Source: Sphingobacteriales bacterium
GTDB taxonomy: Bacteria > Bacteroidota > Bacteroidia > Chitinophagales > Chitinophagaceae
Direction: 5' to 3'
Assembly: GCA_023251235.1 (NCBI GenBank)
Contig: JAHEZE010000013.1
Coordinates: forward strand, 1-44,694
DNA: 44,694 bases
Positions 34,156-42,799 of the stretch are shown here, piece after piece. A program made the translations under genes and the position numbers. The notes below the pieces were generated by a model, which did no database searches, was not told the DNA's origin, and saw only the letters and a list, made by a program, of their open reading frames with translations. Numbering within the stretch: the first letter of the stretch is position 1; every line of letters starts with the position of its first letter.

Positions 34156-35601
34156 TTGTTTGAATTCTCCTCTATTCATCAGTATCACTCATCTTTACAC
34201 AATGATGAGATCACCTGTGTTGATGCAGTTCAACACTACCTGAAAAGGATTTCATCCTTACAACACCTGAATGCTTTTATTCATATTTATAAAGAAGAGG
34301 CCCTTTATCAGGCGGCACTACTTGATGAAAAAAGAAAAGCAGGAAAACCAACTGGGAAATTACATGGAGTGATCATTGTAATAAAAGATGTTATCTGCTA
34401 TAAAGATCATCCTGTTTCAGCTGCTTCAGGAATTTTAAAAAATTTTATCTCACTTTATTCAGCTACTGCAATTGAAAAACTTTTACAGGAAGAAGCGATC
34501 ATTATTGGCAGCAGTAATTGCGATGAGTTTGCTATGGGTTCTACCAGCGAAAATTCTGTTTACGGAAAAGTATTAAATGCAGCTGATGAAACCAGGGTTC
34601 CCGGAGGCTCTTCCGGCGGTTCGGCCGTTGCCATACAGGCTGGTCTTTGTATGATTTCATTGGGAAGTGATACCGGAGGTTCAGTAAGACAACCAGCTGA
34701 TTTTTGCGGTATAATCGGAATGAAACCAACTTATGGTCGCATTTCCAGGCATGGGCTTATTGCCTATGCTTCCTCATTTGACCAGATAGGCATTTTTGCT
34801 AATAATATCGAAGATATCAGCAGGGTTCTCGAAGTAATTGCCGGGCCCGATGAATATGACAGTACAGTTTCGCAAAAAACTATAGTAGATTATTCAAATG
34901 CTTTAAAGAATGAAAACCGTAAATACCGGTTTGCTTATTTTAAAGAAACGCTTGAACATCCATCTATAGATATTGAAATAGTGAATTCAATTAAGAAATT
35001 TATTGAAAAATTAAATAATGATGGGCATGAAGTAACACCTTTAAGCTTTGAATACCTTGATTATATCGTTCCAGCATATTATATTTTAACCACAGCAGAA
35101 GCCTCCTCCAATCTTTCCCGCTATGATGGAGTAAGGTATGGGCATCGTTCTTTGAAACCAATAACTGATTTAACAGAGTTTTACAAACACAACCGAAGTG
35201 AAGGATTTGGTAAAGAGGTAAAGAGAAGAATTATGTTAGGCACATTTGTTCTTAGCGCCGGTTATTATGATGCTTATTTTACAAAAGCCCAAAAAGTAAG
35301 AAGGAAACTTTCTGAAAAAACTAATGTGGTTTTCAACGAGTTTGATTTTATCATTATGCCGACATCCCCAGGTGTAGCGTTTAAAATTGGCGAAAAATCG
35401 GTTGACCCTATTGCTATGTATCTGGCTGATATCTTCACTGTATTTGCAAATCTGACCGGGATTCCCGGTATATCCATCCCTCTTTTTAAGCATTCTAATG
35501 GAATGTCTTTCGGCTTGCAACTTATGGCTAAACATTTTGAGGAGCTATCTTTGCTTAAGGTATCTGATCAATTGCTGAAACAATATGGATCTGTTTCCTG
35601 A
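34156..35601 (+). CDS. gatA: Glutamyl/aspartyl-tRNA amidotransferase subunit A
   Basis: The 481-residue amidase has the Ser-cisSer-Lys triad: K77 in IVIKDVI, S152 in GGSSGGSAVA and S176 in SDTGGSVRQPA, at positions close to those of well-studied GatA. It transamidates mischarged Glu-tRNA(Gln) or Asp-tRNA(Asn) with GatB and GatC, not encoded here. The only start that gives the family N-terminus (FEFSSIHQYH) is TTG at 34156, because an in-frame stop at 34141 excludes longer forms and the next ATG lies inside the catalytic core. Use of TTG may keep expression low. Confidence 0.95.
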   Translation: MFEFSSIHQYHSSLHNDEITCVDAVQHYLKRISSLQHLNAFIHIYKEEALYQAALLDEKRKAGKPTGKLHGVIIVIKDVICYKDHPVSAASGILKNFISLYSATAIEKLLQEEAIIIGSSNCDEFAMGSTSENSVYGKVLNAADETRVPGGSSGGSAVAIQAGLCMISLGSDTGGSVRQPADFCGIIGMKPTYGRISRHGLIAYASSFDQIGIFANNIEDISRVLEVIAGPDEYDSTVSQKTIVDYSNALKNENRKYRFAYFKETLEHPSIDIEIVNSIKKFIEKLNNDGHEVTPLSFEYLDYIVPAYYILTTAEASSNLSRYDGVRYGHRSLKPITDLTEFYKHNRSEGFGKEVKRRIMLGTFVLSAGYYDAYFTKAQKVRRKLSEKTNVVFNEFDFIIMPTSPGVAFKIGEKSVDPIAMYLADIFTVFANLTGIPGISIPLFKHSNGMSFGLQLMAKHFEELSLLKVSDQLLKQYGSVS

Positions 35602-35634
35602 ATCATTTTTAACAGGAATCAGTAAAAGAAATTC

Positions 35635-36756
35635 ATGACAAAATTGAAATTATATTTTATATCTGTTTGGATTATGCAAGCTTGCCTGGCTCAACAGAAT
35701 ACTGTTAAAAAAGACTCAACTCCTGATGCTAAAAAAGTTTCTTACTCTTCTGGTCCCGTTAGTGATTCAATCCTGTTAGACAAAGCTTGGGTTCGCAATG
35801 ACCCCAAGCTTGGATTCAAAGATCTTTTCATCGTTAATTCTTATATAAGCGGGGTAAATACAGCCCGGTTGAATCCGAGGGCGATCAGTTTTGTACAAGA
35901 TTATATTGACAAGCATAAAAAAAATCTTGAACAATTAAAAGACTGGGGTCGTCCTTATTTTGATTTAATGGATGCAATACTGAATCAGCATGGATTGCCA
36001 AGAGAGCTAAAATATTTGGCGGTTATTGAATCACATTTAAAAACATATGCCACTTCCTGGGCAGGCGCAGTGGGTCCCTGGCAATTTATGCCGGGTACTG
36101 CCCGAAGATTGGGGTTACGGGTTTCTGACTATGCCGATGATAGAACGGATTATTATAAAAGTACCCAGGCAGCCGCCCGGTATTTAACTGAACTATTTTC
36201 AATTTATAATGACTGGCTTTTAGTTATTGCGGCATATAATGGAGGGCCCGGAAACGTCAATGCAGCTATTCGCCGAAGCAATAGCCGGGATTTCTGGATA
36301 TTGCAATATTACCTGCCTGCCGAATCAAGAGAGCATGTGAAAAAATTTATTGCAACGCATTACATCATGGAAGGAGAAGGCGGGGCTACGACGCTTACAA
36401 AAGAAGAAACAAAAGATTTTGCACTGGCCTCTGCTGTAAATCCTTCAACAATAAATCTAACAGCAGAAGAGATCAATAATTCAAAAACACAAACCGTTAG
36501 TGGTAAATATTATTCATTTGTTATAGCAAAATACATTATACAGAGTATTACTGATTTTAACCGCTATAACCCTGATTTTGATAAATTGATAACTGCAAAC
36601 GGAAAGTATGAGTTAAGATTACCAGTTGATAAAATGGAATTGTTTTCAAGTAAGCGCTATGAAATTTTGAATGAGAGTATTCAATTATTGATGGACTCAT
36701 TCCGGCAATCTCTTACCATTCCCCAGGGAGTACAGCCAAAAAAATCTTTTAAATAA
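35635..36756 (+). CDS. Lytic murein transglycosylase (MltD-like SLT domain)
   Basis: The 373-residue protein has a likely signal peptide (MTKLKLYFISVWIMQACLAQ, perhaps a lipoprotein at the cysteine) and an SLT goose-lysozyme-like domain about 110-240: catalytic E132 in AVIESHLKTYATSWAGAVG, PWQFMPGTARRLGL and VIAAYNGGPGNVNAAIRR. MltD normally also has C-terminal LysM repeats, which are missing. It cleaves peptidoglycan glycan strands to anhydromuropeptides during wall remodelling. It follows gatA by 33 bp and converges on pabB. Confidence 0.9.
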   Translation: MTKLKLYFISVWIMQACLAQQNTVKKDSTPDAKKVSYSSGPVSDSILLDKAWVRNDPKLGFKDLFIVNSYISGVNTARLNPRAISFVQDYIDKHKKNLEQLKDWGRPYFDLMDAILNQHGLPRELKYLAVIESHLKTYATSWAGAVGPWQFMPGTARRLGLRVSDYADDRTDYYKSTQAAARYLTELFSIYNDWLLVIAAYNGGPGNVNAAIRRSNSRDFWILQYYLPAESREHVKKFIATHYIMEGEGGATTLTKEETKDFALASAVNPSTINLTAEEINNSKTQTVSGKYYSFVIAKYIIQSITDFNRYNPDFDKLITANGKYELRLPVDKMELFSSKRYEILNESIQLLMDSFRQSLTIPQGVQPKKSFK

Positions 36757-36773
36757 GAATAAGAGTTTTGATT

Positions 36774-38105
36774 TCAGTTTTTAAGCACTGACAATATTGC
36801 TTTCGCCTTCAGCAAACATTCTTCATATTCTTTTTCAGCATCGCTTAAAAAAGTAATGCCCGAACCTACCAGAAAAGAAAGATATTTATCAGATGCATTA
36901 TACAGAATGCTTCTTATTATCACATTAAAATCAAAACCTGCCTGTCCGGCAGGCAGGTCACCACCGGGATCAATATAACCCAAAGCTCCGGAAAATATTC
37001 CCCGCTTTGTTTCTTCATACTGATCAATTAACTCCATCACTCTTTTTTTAGGAGCTCCGGTCATTGAGCCCATGGGGAAAGTCGCCCTGATGATTTCAGT
37101 GAATGAAACATTCTCTTTTAATTCCCCGCTCACTGTAGAAATCATCTGATGTACTTGTGGAAAAGAATAAATGCCGTATAATTCCTCCAATTTTACTGTA
37201 CCTTCTTTGCAAATGCGGGAAAGATCATTACGAACCAGGTCTACCACCATCACGTTTTCTGATCTGTCTTTTTCACTGGCATAAAGATCCTGACGGCTTT
37301 TTTCATCATTTATTTTATCCTGTAAAAATCTTGAGGAAGTTCCTTTAATGGGTTGAGATAATATTTTTCCGCCTTCTTTTTTAAGAAATCGCTCTGGGCT
37401 GGCACAGATCAGGAATTTATCTTCCAGTTTATAAAAAGCAGAAAATGGATTGGGCGATAATGAACTTAACTTCTGATACACTTCCAACGGGTCAATAATT
37501 GCTTCTTCGGCAAAAAATTCCTGGCAAAAATTGATTTCGTAACAGTCTCCCCGATGAATATGATATTTCAGCTTTTCAATTATCTCCAGGTATTCCTGTT
37601 TTGAAATTCTGTTTTCTATTTGTAACAGATCAGAATTATTTTCCAGTTCACTGGTAAAATTCAATGTCAGAATATCCTGAAGAATTTTCCTGTTATTTTT
37701 TTCAGATTCTATTTTGATTGAATCATTTGTTATGCGGATGATTATCTCGGGCTCAAAGAAAAAATAATCGGGAAAATGAAGCCGGTCAAATCGTTCAGAA
37801 ACAATTTTCCTTGTTTCATTTTTCAGGTCATACCCAAGATGGCCAAATAAGCAGTTCCTGTTTTTATCAATGAATTGCTGTAATTCCCGAAGCCCATTGC
37901 CTGCATTACCGTTGATTTTATTTTTCACTCCGGCTGCAAGCAGGCATTCCATTGAGTGCGGTTCAATCTGGTACTGGTGATTGTCTAAAAAACAAAAAGT
38001 GTCGAACTGTTGTGCCCAGTTCAACACCTTTTTCTTCACCAGCTTAAAATCACTGATAGGAAATGTGCAGTTAGTTAAGGATTGCTTATGTAAAATATTG
38101 TTCAA
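36774..38105 (-). CDS. pabB: Aminodeoxychorismate synthase component I
   Basis: This 443-residue chorismate-binding enzyme has PIKGTSSR, whose lysine is characteristic of PabB rather than TrpE, then VVDLVRNDLSRICKEGTVK, HQMISTVSGEL and FPMGSMTGAPKKRVMELI. It makes aminodeoxychorismate for folate. The start is a TTG at 38105; no ATG lies near, so the true start is uncertain. The conserved GDFDFN-type motif reads GGDLPAGQAGFDFN: seven extra residues (LPAGQAG, about 383-390) come from a palindromic insert. The C-terminal lyase domain usually fused in some PabB proteins is absent. Confidence 0.9.
   Translation of the reverse strand: MNNILHKQSLTNCTFPISDFKLVKKKVLNWAQQFDTFCFLDNHQYQIEPHSMECLLAAGVKNKINGNAGNGLRELQQFIDKNRNCLFGHLGYDLKNETRKIVSERFDRLHFPDYFFFEPEIIIRITNDSIKIESEKNNRKILQDILTLNFTSELENNSDLLQIENRISKQEYLEIIEKLKYHIHRGDCYEINFCQEFFAEEAIIDPLEVYQKLSSLSPNPFSAFYKLEDKFLICASPERFLKKEGGKILSQPIKGTSSRFLQDKINDEKSRQDLYASEKDRSENVMVVDLVRNDLSRICKEGTVKLEELYGIYSFPQVHQMISTVSGELKENVSFTEIIRATFPMGSMTGAPKKRVMELIDQYEETKRGIFSGALGYIDPGGDLPAGQAGFDFNVIIRSILYNASDKYLSFLVGSGITFLSDAEKEYEECLLKAKAILSVLKN
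36936..36958. repeat. 21-bp in-frame palindromic insert in pabB
   Basis: ACCTGCCTG and CAGGCAGGT form perfect 9-bp arms around TCCGG. Read on the minus strand it adds seven codons (LPAGQAG) between the aspartate and phenylalanine of a conserved GDFDFN-type motif. It resembles the palindrome at 27146-27177. Confidence 0.85.
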
Positions 38106-38135
38106 AAACTCTCCGCCTTTCTTTGGATCGGGGGT

Positions 38136-38573
38136 TTAATAATCATCTTCTTCTTCATCATCGCCATAGGTTTCATCAAAAAGACCCATTTCTTTAAATT
38201 CTTCATCTAATTTGAGATCATCCTCATCTCCGGCTTTTTTTCCGCCATTATTTTTTTTAACTTTTGATTTAGGGATATCAAATTCTTCAAAGTCAGGATC
38301 CCATTCTTCCTCTTCCGGCTTTTCCCAATCATCTTTTTCATCTACACCATCATCTTCCTCATCATCCTCTGCATCGCCTTTTTTTGAAGCAGTAGCTTTG
38401 CCGCTTTTCTTTGAAGTTGGTTTTAATTCTATTTCTTCACCATCTTCTGATTCCTCATCATCCTCTTCCATTTGCTTTTTGGTTTTTGATGAAGTTTTCT
38501 TTTCTGCCGGGTCAGCAGAGAGCTTATCAGTTTTTGCTGTGGATTTTTTCCCTTTATCTGATTTTGAAGTCAT
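38136..38573 (-). CDS. Very acidic, low-complexity protein of unknown function
   Basis: A 145-residue protein with a lysine/serine-rich start (MTSKSDKGKKSTAKTDK), alternating acidic and basic tracts (MEEDDEESEDGEEIELKP) and an acidic end (ETYGDDEEEDDY). It is probably largely disordered. The more structured-looking pieces are EWDPDFEEFDIPKSK and LKLDEEFKEMGLFDE, which may be the functional contacts. I know no characterised homologue. The composition recalls the acidic tail of RNA polymerase delta or nucleic-acid mimics, but that is speculation. It lies between purA and pabB on the same strand. Confidence 0.7.
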   Translation of the reverse strand: MTSKSDKGKKSTAKTDKLSADPAEKKTSSKTKKQMEEDDEESEDGEEIELKPTSKKSGKATASKKGDAEDDEEDDGVDEKDDWEKPEEEEWDPDFEEFDIPKSKVKKNNGGKKAGDEDDLKLDEEFKEMGLFDETYGDDEEEDDY

Positions 38574-38661
38574 ATTTCAGTTGGATTAATCAGTGTAAAA
38601 TTTCAGCGAAGTTTTTAAACATCCAAATTTTTTAAAAAAATTTTTTATTTTATCTTATTTG

Positions 38662-39927
38662 TCAGGAAAGTGAAATAATCTGATCTCTACCCGGCCCGTT
38701 CGAGATATATTTCACCCTGACACCCAAGTATTGATTAATAAAGTCTACATAACGCTGCATCGCTGCAGGCAGATCTTTTTCATACTTTATTGCTGATGAA
38801 ATTGTTTTCCAACCCCCGAATGCTTTATATGCAGGGGTTATCTTCATTTTTGTCATCTGGAAAGGAATTTCATCAGTTTCATTTCCATTAATCTTATATG
38901 TGGTACACACCTGTAATTCTTCAAACGCATCCAGAACATCCGCTTTGGTCATGATAATTTTAGTTACCCCGTTAATCATACAGGTAAATTTCAATGCAAC
39001 CAGATCAATCCATCCGCAACGACGGGGTCTTCCTGTGGTAGCTCCGAATTCGTTTCCCGTTTTTCTTAAAAGCTCTCCAGTTTCGTTTTCCAATTCAGTA
39101 GGAAAAGGTCCACTTCCTACACGGGTGCAATAAGCTTTTGTAACCCCCAGCACATCACGGATCTTTTGTGGTGGTACACCCAATCCGCTGCACACTCCTG
39201 CAGAAATTGTATTGGATGAAGTAACAAAAGGAAATGTACCAAAGTCTATATCCAGCATACTACCCTGTGCGCCTTCCGCCAATACTTTTTTACCTTTTGC
39301 AATACAATTGTTGATGAAATATTCTCCGTTTACAATATTAAGTTCTTTCAAAAATTCAATGGCATCAAAAAATTCTTTTTCCCAATCTGAAATATCGTCA
39401 TTAAATGAATAGGCATCTAATAACTGACAATGTTTTTTATACAATTTATCGTAGGATGATTTGAAATCGGCAGTTAACAGATCACCGACTCTTAACCCAT
39501 TTCTCCCCGTTTTATCCATATAGGTGGGACCAATACCTTTTAAAGTTGATCCGATTTTTTCCTGCCCCTTTGAAAGCTCTGAAGCTTTATCTAAAGCCCG
39601 GTGTGTGGGAAGTATCAGGTGAGCTCTTTCTGATATGAAAAGATTTTTTTTGAGATCAACACCAAAAGAGGCCACAGTTTCACATTCTCTTCTGAGAATT
39701 ACAGGATCCAGCACTACGCCATTACCGATCAGATTAATTTTATTCTCATGAAATACTCCGGAAGGAATCTGGTGGAGAACTACTTTTTTATCTTCCACAT
39801 ACAAAGTATGCCCCGCATTGGGCCCGCCCTGGAAACGGGCAATAACATCATACCCTGAAGCAAAAAAATCAACAATTTTTCCTTTGCCCTCATCTCCCCA
39901 CTGTAAGCCAAGAATTACATCAACCAT
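38662..39927 (-). CDS. purA: Adenylosuccinate synthetase
   Basis: The 421-residue GTP-dependent enzyme joins IMP and aspartate in AMP synthesis. It shows GLQWGDEGKGKIVD with catalytic D12, GGPNAGHTL with H40, the switch/IMP loop KGIGPTYMDKTGRNGLR, TGRPRRCGW and KADVLD near the base site. Length is close to the 430 of E. coli. No frameshift or insertion is seen. It is transcribed from its own promoter at 39954-39961. Confidence 0.97.
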   Translation of the reverse strand: MVDVILGLQWGDEGKGKIVDFFASGYDVIARFQGGPNAGHTLYVEDKKVVLHQIPSGVFHENKINLIGNGVVLDPVILRRECETVASFGVDLKKNLFISERAHLILPTHRALDKASELSKGQEKIGSTLKGIGPTYMDKTGRNGLRVGDLLTADFKSSYDKLYKKHCQLLDAYSFNDDISDWEKEFFDAIEFLKELNIVNGEYFINNCIAKGKKVLAEGAQGSMLDIDFGTFPFVTSSNTISAGVCSGLGVPPQKIRDVLGVTKAYCTRVGSGPFPTELENETGELLRKTGNEFGATTGRPRRCGWIDLVALKFTCMINGVTKIIMTKADVLDAFEELQVCTTYKINGNETDEIPFQMTKMKITPAYKAFGGWKTISSAIKYEKDLPAAMQRYVDFINQYLGVRVKYISNGPGRDQIISLS

Positions 39928-40230
39928 AATAACTTTATTAAATTTAAGCGGGGCAAAAATAAGGCTTCATCCTCTTAGCACACCTGAAAAAAAATAAACT
40001 GTTCAAATTGTTTTCCACAAAAGTTCAAAATCCGATACTGCATTTCCGTAACTTTTTTTTTAGAATGCGGCTATAATTGTTTACATTTAAAATGAAGCTG
40101 AATTTTACTGATAAAAGTGAAAAAAATTATCTGGTTTATAATCCCCGGAACAGGGATAATAAGGTTTTTAAATCCAACCGGAGGATTCTTTTTTAATTTG
40201 AACCCGGTAAACCAATTAAAGGATTTTTTA
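39928..40230. other. Intergenic region between purA and rel
   Basis: These 303 bp carry the purA promoter and AT-rich sequence. Small dyads, ATCCC/GGGAT and AATCC/GGATT around 40141-40188, could act as weak terminators for rel but lack a good T run. No gene is supported. Confidence 0.4.
39954..39961 (-). promoter_or_regulatory. -7 element of purA (TATTTTTG)
   Basis: The plus strand reads CAAAAATA, a perfect TAnnTTTG on the minus strand, 26 bp before the purA ATG. Confidence 0.5.
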
Positions 40231-42465
40231 TCAGACTGCGTCCGTATCATATCTTTCAACAGCCTCAATACCCCGTAATTCTTTCAGCTTTAATACCAGT
40301 TCATCCAATTCTTCCTTATCATGAACATACAGTTTGATGTTACCTTCAAACACACCCTCTTTTGCTTCAATAGTAAGGGCTGAAATATTTATTTTTAATT
40401 CGCCTGAAATTAAATTAGTGATTTTATTCACAACACCAACATCATCCAATCCAACAATCTTTAAACCGGTAAGAAAAGATATTTCTTTGTTTTTTGCCCA
40501 TTTGGTTTTAACAACTCTATGAGCAAAATTAGCCATCAGTTTTGCTGCATTTGGACAATTGGTTCTATGAATAGTTAACCCTTTTCCTGTAGTTACAAAA
40601 CCAAATACATCATCGCCGGGAATAGGCTTACAGCAATTTGCCAGATTATAAACGATTTTATCACTGCTTTCCCCGAAGATGACAAGTTCTGCATCTTTCT
40701 TATTCAATACATGCGGTATGCCCTCCACTTTTATTTCATGTATCTTAACTGGCTTGGGTGCTACTATTTTGTCACCAACCACATGAAACTCTTTCAATTC
40801 TTTAAGATCAATATTCTTTATTGCAACCTGGTAAAACAGATCAAGTTGGGAGTTCAGTTTATAATATGTCCACAGTTCATCAATATTATGCTGATTAAAA
40901 GCAGCGCCCATTCCTTCTATTTTTCTCTGTAATGTGTATTTACCATCTTCAGCAACTTTTCTTTTTTCTTCTTTTAGCGCATCTCTTATTCTTCCCTTGG
41001 CTTTGGATGTAACAACAAAACTCAACCAGTCTTCTGATGGTTTTTGTTTATTGCTGGTAATAATTTCTATCTGGTCGCCACTACGTAGTTTATGACTTAA
41101 TGGGACCAATTTGTGATTCACTTTTGCCCCAATTGTTTTTACACCTATTGCACTGTGAATACTAAAAGCAAAATCAAGAGCTGTTGATCCTACAGGTAAC
41201 ATTTTAACATCCCCCTTTGGTGTATAGACATAAATTTCTTCTGTCAGGAAGCTGGTCTTGAAATCCTGTAAAAAATCTACTGAGTCGGTATCCTGGTTTC
41301 CAATCACTTCTCGAATTTGCTGAAACCATTTATCAAAACGACTTTCATCACTGCTGCCCTCTTTATATTTCCAGTGTGCCGCCAACCCTTTCTCTGCAAT
41401 CTCATTCATACGTCTTGTACGTATTTGCACTTCTACCCACTTGCCTTGTGGTCCCATCACCGTCGTGTGTAAAGCTTCATACCCGTTGCTTTTAGGATTG
41501 CTGAGCCAATCCCGCAAACGTTCGGGAGCTGGGGTATATTCATCTGTTATTAATGAGTACACTTTCCAGCAATCCTCTTTTTCTTTTTCTGGTGGGGAAT
41601 CCAGAATTACCCGAATGGCAAAAAGATCATATACTTCTTCAAAACCAACCCCCTTTTTTTTCATTTTGTTCCAGATAGAATGAATATGCTTTGGCCGGCC
41701 AAAGATCTCAAACTGAAAATTACCTTTCTCCAGTTTTTCATTTATTGGTTTAATAAATTCATTAATAAATTTTGTTCTCTCTTTTTTTGTTTCTGCCAGC
41801 TTTTGTGCAATTTCTTTATAGGCTTCGGGTTCCAGGTATTTCATCGCCAGGTCTTCCATCTCCGTTTTAATGTTATACAAACCCATCCGGTGTGCCAGGG
41901 GAGCATAAACATAAACTGTTTCTGAAGAAATCTTGAGCTGCTTTTCCCCCTTCATATGATCAAGAGTTCTCATGTTATGTAAACGATCTGCCAGTTTAAT
42001 TAAAATCACCCGGGGATCGTCAGTAAGAGTAAGAAGTATTTTTTTAAAATTCTCTGCCTGTTTGGAAGCATTTATATCAATGACATTGGAAATCTTGGTA
42101 AGCCCATCTACTATTTTTGTTATTTCATTACCGAATTCTCTTTCCAAATCTTCCAGATTGATGTCCGTATCTTCTACGGTATCATGTAAAAGAGAACAAA
42201 TAGTTGAACGGACTCCAAGGCCGATTTCCTCCACACAAATTCTTGCTACGGCAATGGGATGAAGAACATAAGGCTCACCGCTTTTCCTTCGCATTGTTTT
42301 GTGTGCATCTACTGCCATTTCAAAAGCAAGGCGAATCAGTTTTCGGTCTCCTGGTTTTATTTTTGTTTTCAAGGATCGTAACAAGCAGCGGTATTCCCTC
42401 AGGATCAGTTTCTTTTCCTGCTCTTCATTTAGATTATATTTTGGTATTTGCGCTGAAGTCTCCAT
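40231..42465 (-). CDS. Bifunctional (p)ppGpp synthetase/hydrolase (Rel/SpoT family)
   Basis: The 744-residue protein starts METSAQIPKYN at the ATG at 42465; a TTG two codons upstream is less likely. Hydrolase HD domain: H55, H69, then LLHDTVEDTD with H94-D95 and E98-D99, all present. Synthetase domain: LFAIRVILDS, RLRDWLSNPKSNGYEALHTTV and QIRTRRMNEIAEKGLAAHWKYKEG. The charge motif is RLRD where others have RFKD. TGS domain follows at ~400-460 (EIYVYTPKGDVKMLP), then the zinc-finger-like CCKPIPGDDV and a C-terminal ACT domain. Both active sites look intact, so it should set the alarmone level alone. Confidence 0.96.
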   Translation of the reverse strand: METSAQIPKYNLNEEQEKKLILREYRCLLRSLKTKIKPGDRKLIRLAFEMAVDAHKTMRRKSGEPYVLHPIAVARICVEEIGLGVRSTICSLLHDTVEDTDINLEDLEREFGNEITKIVDGLTKISNVIDINASKQAENFKKILLTLTDDPRVILIKLADRLHNMRTLDHMKGEKQLKISSETVYVYAPLAHRMGLYNIKTEMEDLAMKYLEPEAYKEIAQKLAETKKERTKFINEFIKPINEKLEKGNFQFEIFGRPKHIHSIWNKMKKKGVGFEEVYDLFAIRVILDSPPEKEKEDCWKVYSLITDEYTPAPERLRDWLSNPKSNGYEALHTTVMGPQGKWVEVQIRTRRMNEIAEKGLAAHWKYKEGSSDESRFDKWFQQIREVIGNQDTDSVDFLQDFKTSFLTEEIYVYTPKGDVKMLPVGSTALDFAFSIHSAIGVKTIGAKVNHKLVPLSHKLRSGDQIEIITSNKQKPSEDWLSFVVTSKAKGRIRDALKEEKRKVAEDGKYTLQRKIEGMGAAFNQHNIDELWTYYKLNSQLDLFYQVAIKNIDLKELKEFHVVGDKIVAPKPVKIHEIKVEGIPHVLNKKDAELVIFGESSDKIVYNLANCCKPIPGDDVFGFVTTGKGLTIHRTNCPNAAKLMANFAHRVVKTKWAKNKEISFLTGLKIVGLDDVGVVNKITNLISGELKINISALTIEAKEGVFEGNIKLYVHDKEELDELVLKLKELRGIEAVERYDTDAV

Positions 42466-42481
42466 ATTCAAAGCCAGAAAG

Positions 42482-42489
42482 CGAATTTA
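42482..42489 (-). promoter_or_regulatory. Possible -7 element of rel (TAAATTCG)
   Basis: One base from TAnnTTTG and of the TTCG type seen before pyrD and rny, 16 bp before the rel ATG. Confidence 0.35.
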
Positions 42490-42523
42490 CTGAAAAGCAG
42501 CCGTTTTTATTAGTGGAAAGGCT

Positions 42524-42531
42524 TACTTTTG
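42524..42531 (+). promoter_or_regulatory. -7 element of tRNA-Leu (TACTTTTG)
   Basis: Perfect TAnnTTTG match 71 bp before the tRNA. The primary transcript would contain the 8-bp-period array at 42543-42600. Confidence 0.55.
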
Positions 42532-42542
42532 CGACCCGTTTT

Positions 42543-42600
42543 AAATGGTTGAATGGTTTATTGTTCTCCATAGTTCAATTTTTAAACAATTAAACAATTC
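42543..42600 (+). repeat. 8-bp-period arrays in the tRNA-Leu leader
   Basis: Two adjoining runs: AAATGGTT, GAATGGTT, TATTGTTC and then AATTTTTA, AACAATTA, AACAATTC, each unit 8 bp. The array stops 2 bp before the mature tRNA end. Confidence 0.65.
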
Positions 42601-42602
42601 TG

Positions 42603-42684
42603 CCGGATGTGGTGAAATTGGTAGACACGTCAGACTTAGGATCTGATGCCGCAAGGTATGGGGGTTCGAGTCCCTCCATCCGGA
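42603..42684 (+). tRNA. tRNA-Leu (anticodon UAG)
   Basis: Class II tRNA. The 7-bp acceptor CCGGATG / CATCCGG is followed by discriminator A. The D arm is GGTGAAATTGGTAGACAC-like; the anticodon stem TCAGA / TCTGA encloses TAG at 42637-42639. A long variable arm (TGCCGCAAGGTA) and T arm GGGGGTTCGAGTCCCTC complete it. CCA is not encoded. It reads CUA and related leucine codons. Confidence 0.96.
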
Positions 42685-42690
42685 CTAATA

Positions 42691-42708
42691 CCCCTAACCC
42701 TAAAGGGG
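42691..42708. repeat. CCCCT/AGGGG element after tRNA-Leu
   Basis: CCCCT and AGGGG arms around AACCCTAA, seven bases past the tRNA. It is of the same class as 25249-25277. Confidence 0.55.
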
Positions 42709-42712
42709 AATA

Positions 42713-42745
42713 AAAGATGAGTTATATAAAAAGTAACTCTTCTTT
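42713..42745 (+). terminator. Probable terminator of tRNA-Leu
   Basis: AAAGA-T-GAGTTA pairs with TAACTC-T-TCTTT (11 pairs, one T-T mismatch) around a 9-nt loop, followed by ATTTT. Confidence 0.6.
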
Positions 42746-42765
42746 ATTTTCAAAAAAAATCATAA

Positions 42766-42786
42766 CCCCCCTTCAGGGGATGGGGG
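42766..42786. repeat. C-run/G-run element before tig
   Basis: CCCCCC followed by TTCA, GGGG, AT and GGGGG. Two alternative hairpins can form. It lies 13 bp before the tig ATG and could influence its translation. Confidence 0.5.
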
Positions 42787-42799
42787 CATAAAATTTACA

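Noticed and set aside
38212-38589. Serine-rich plus-strand frame of 125 codons
   Set aside because: It is the antisense of Asp/Glu codons in the acidic gene (GAA/GAT read as TTC/ATC and TCx).
40071-40268. Minus-strand frame of 65 codons overlapping the 3' end of rel
   Set aside because: Overlaps the ACT-domain end of rel in another frame and shows no motif or start signal.
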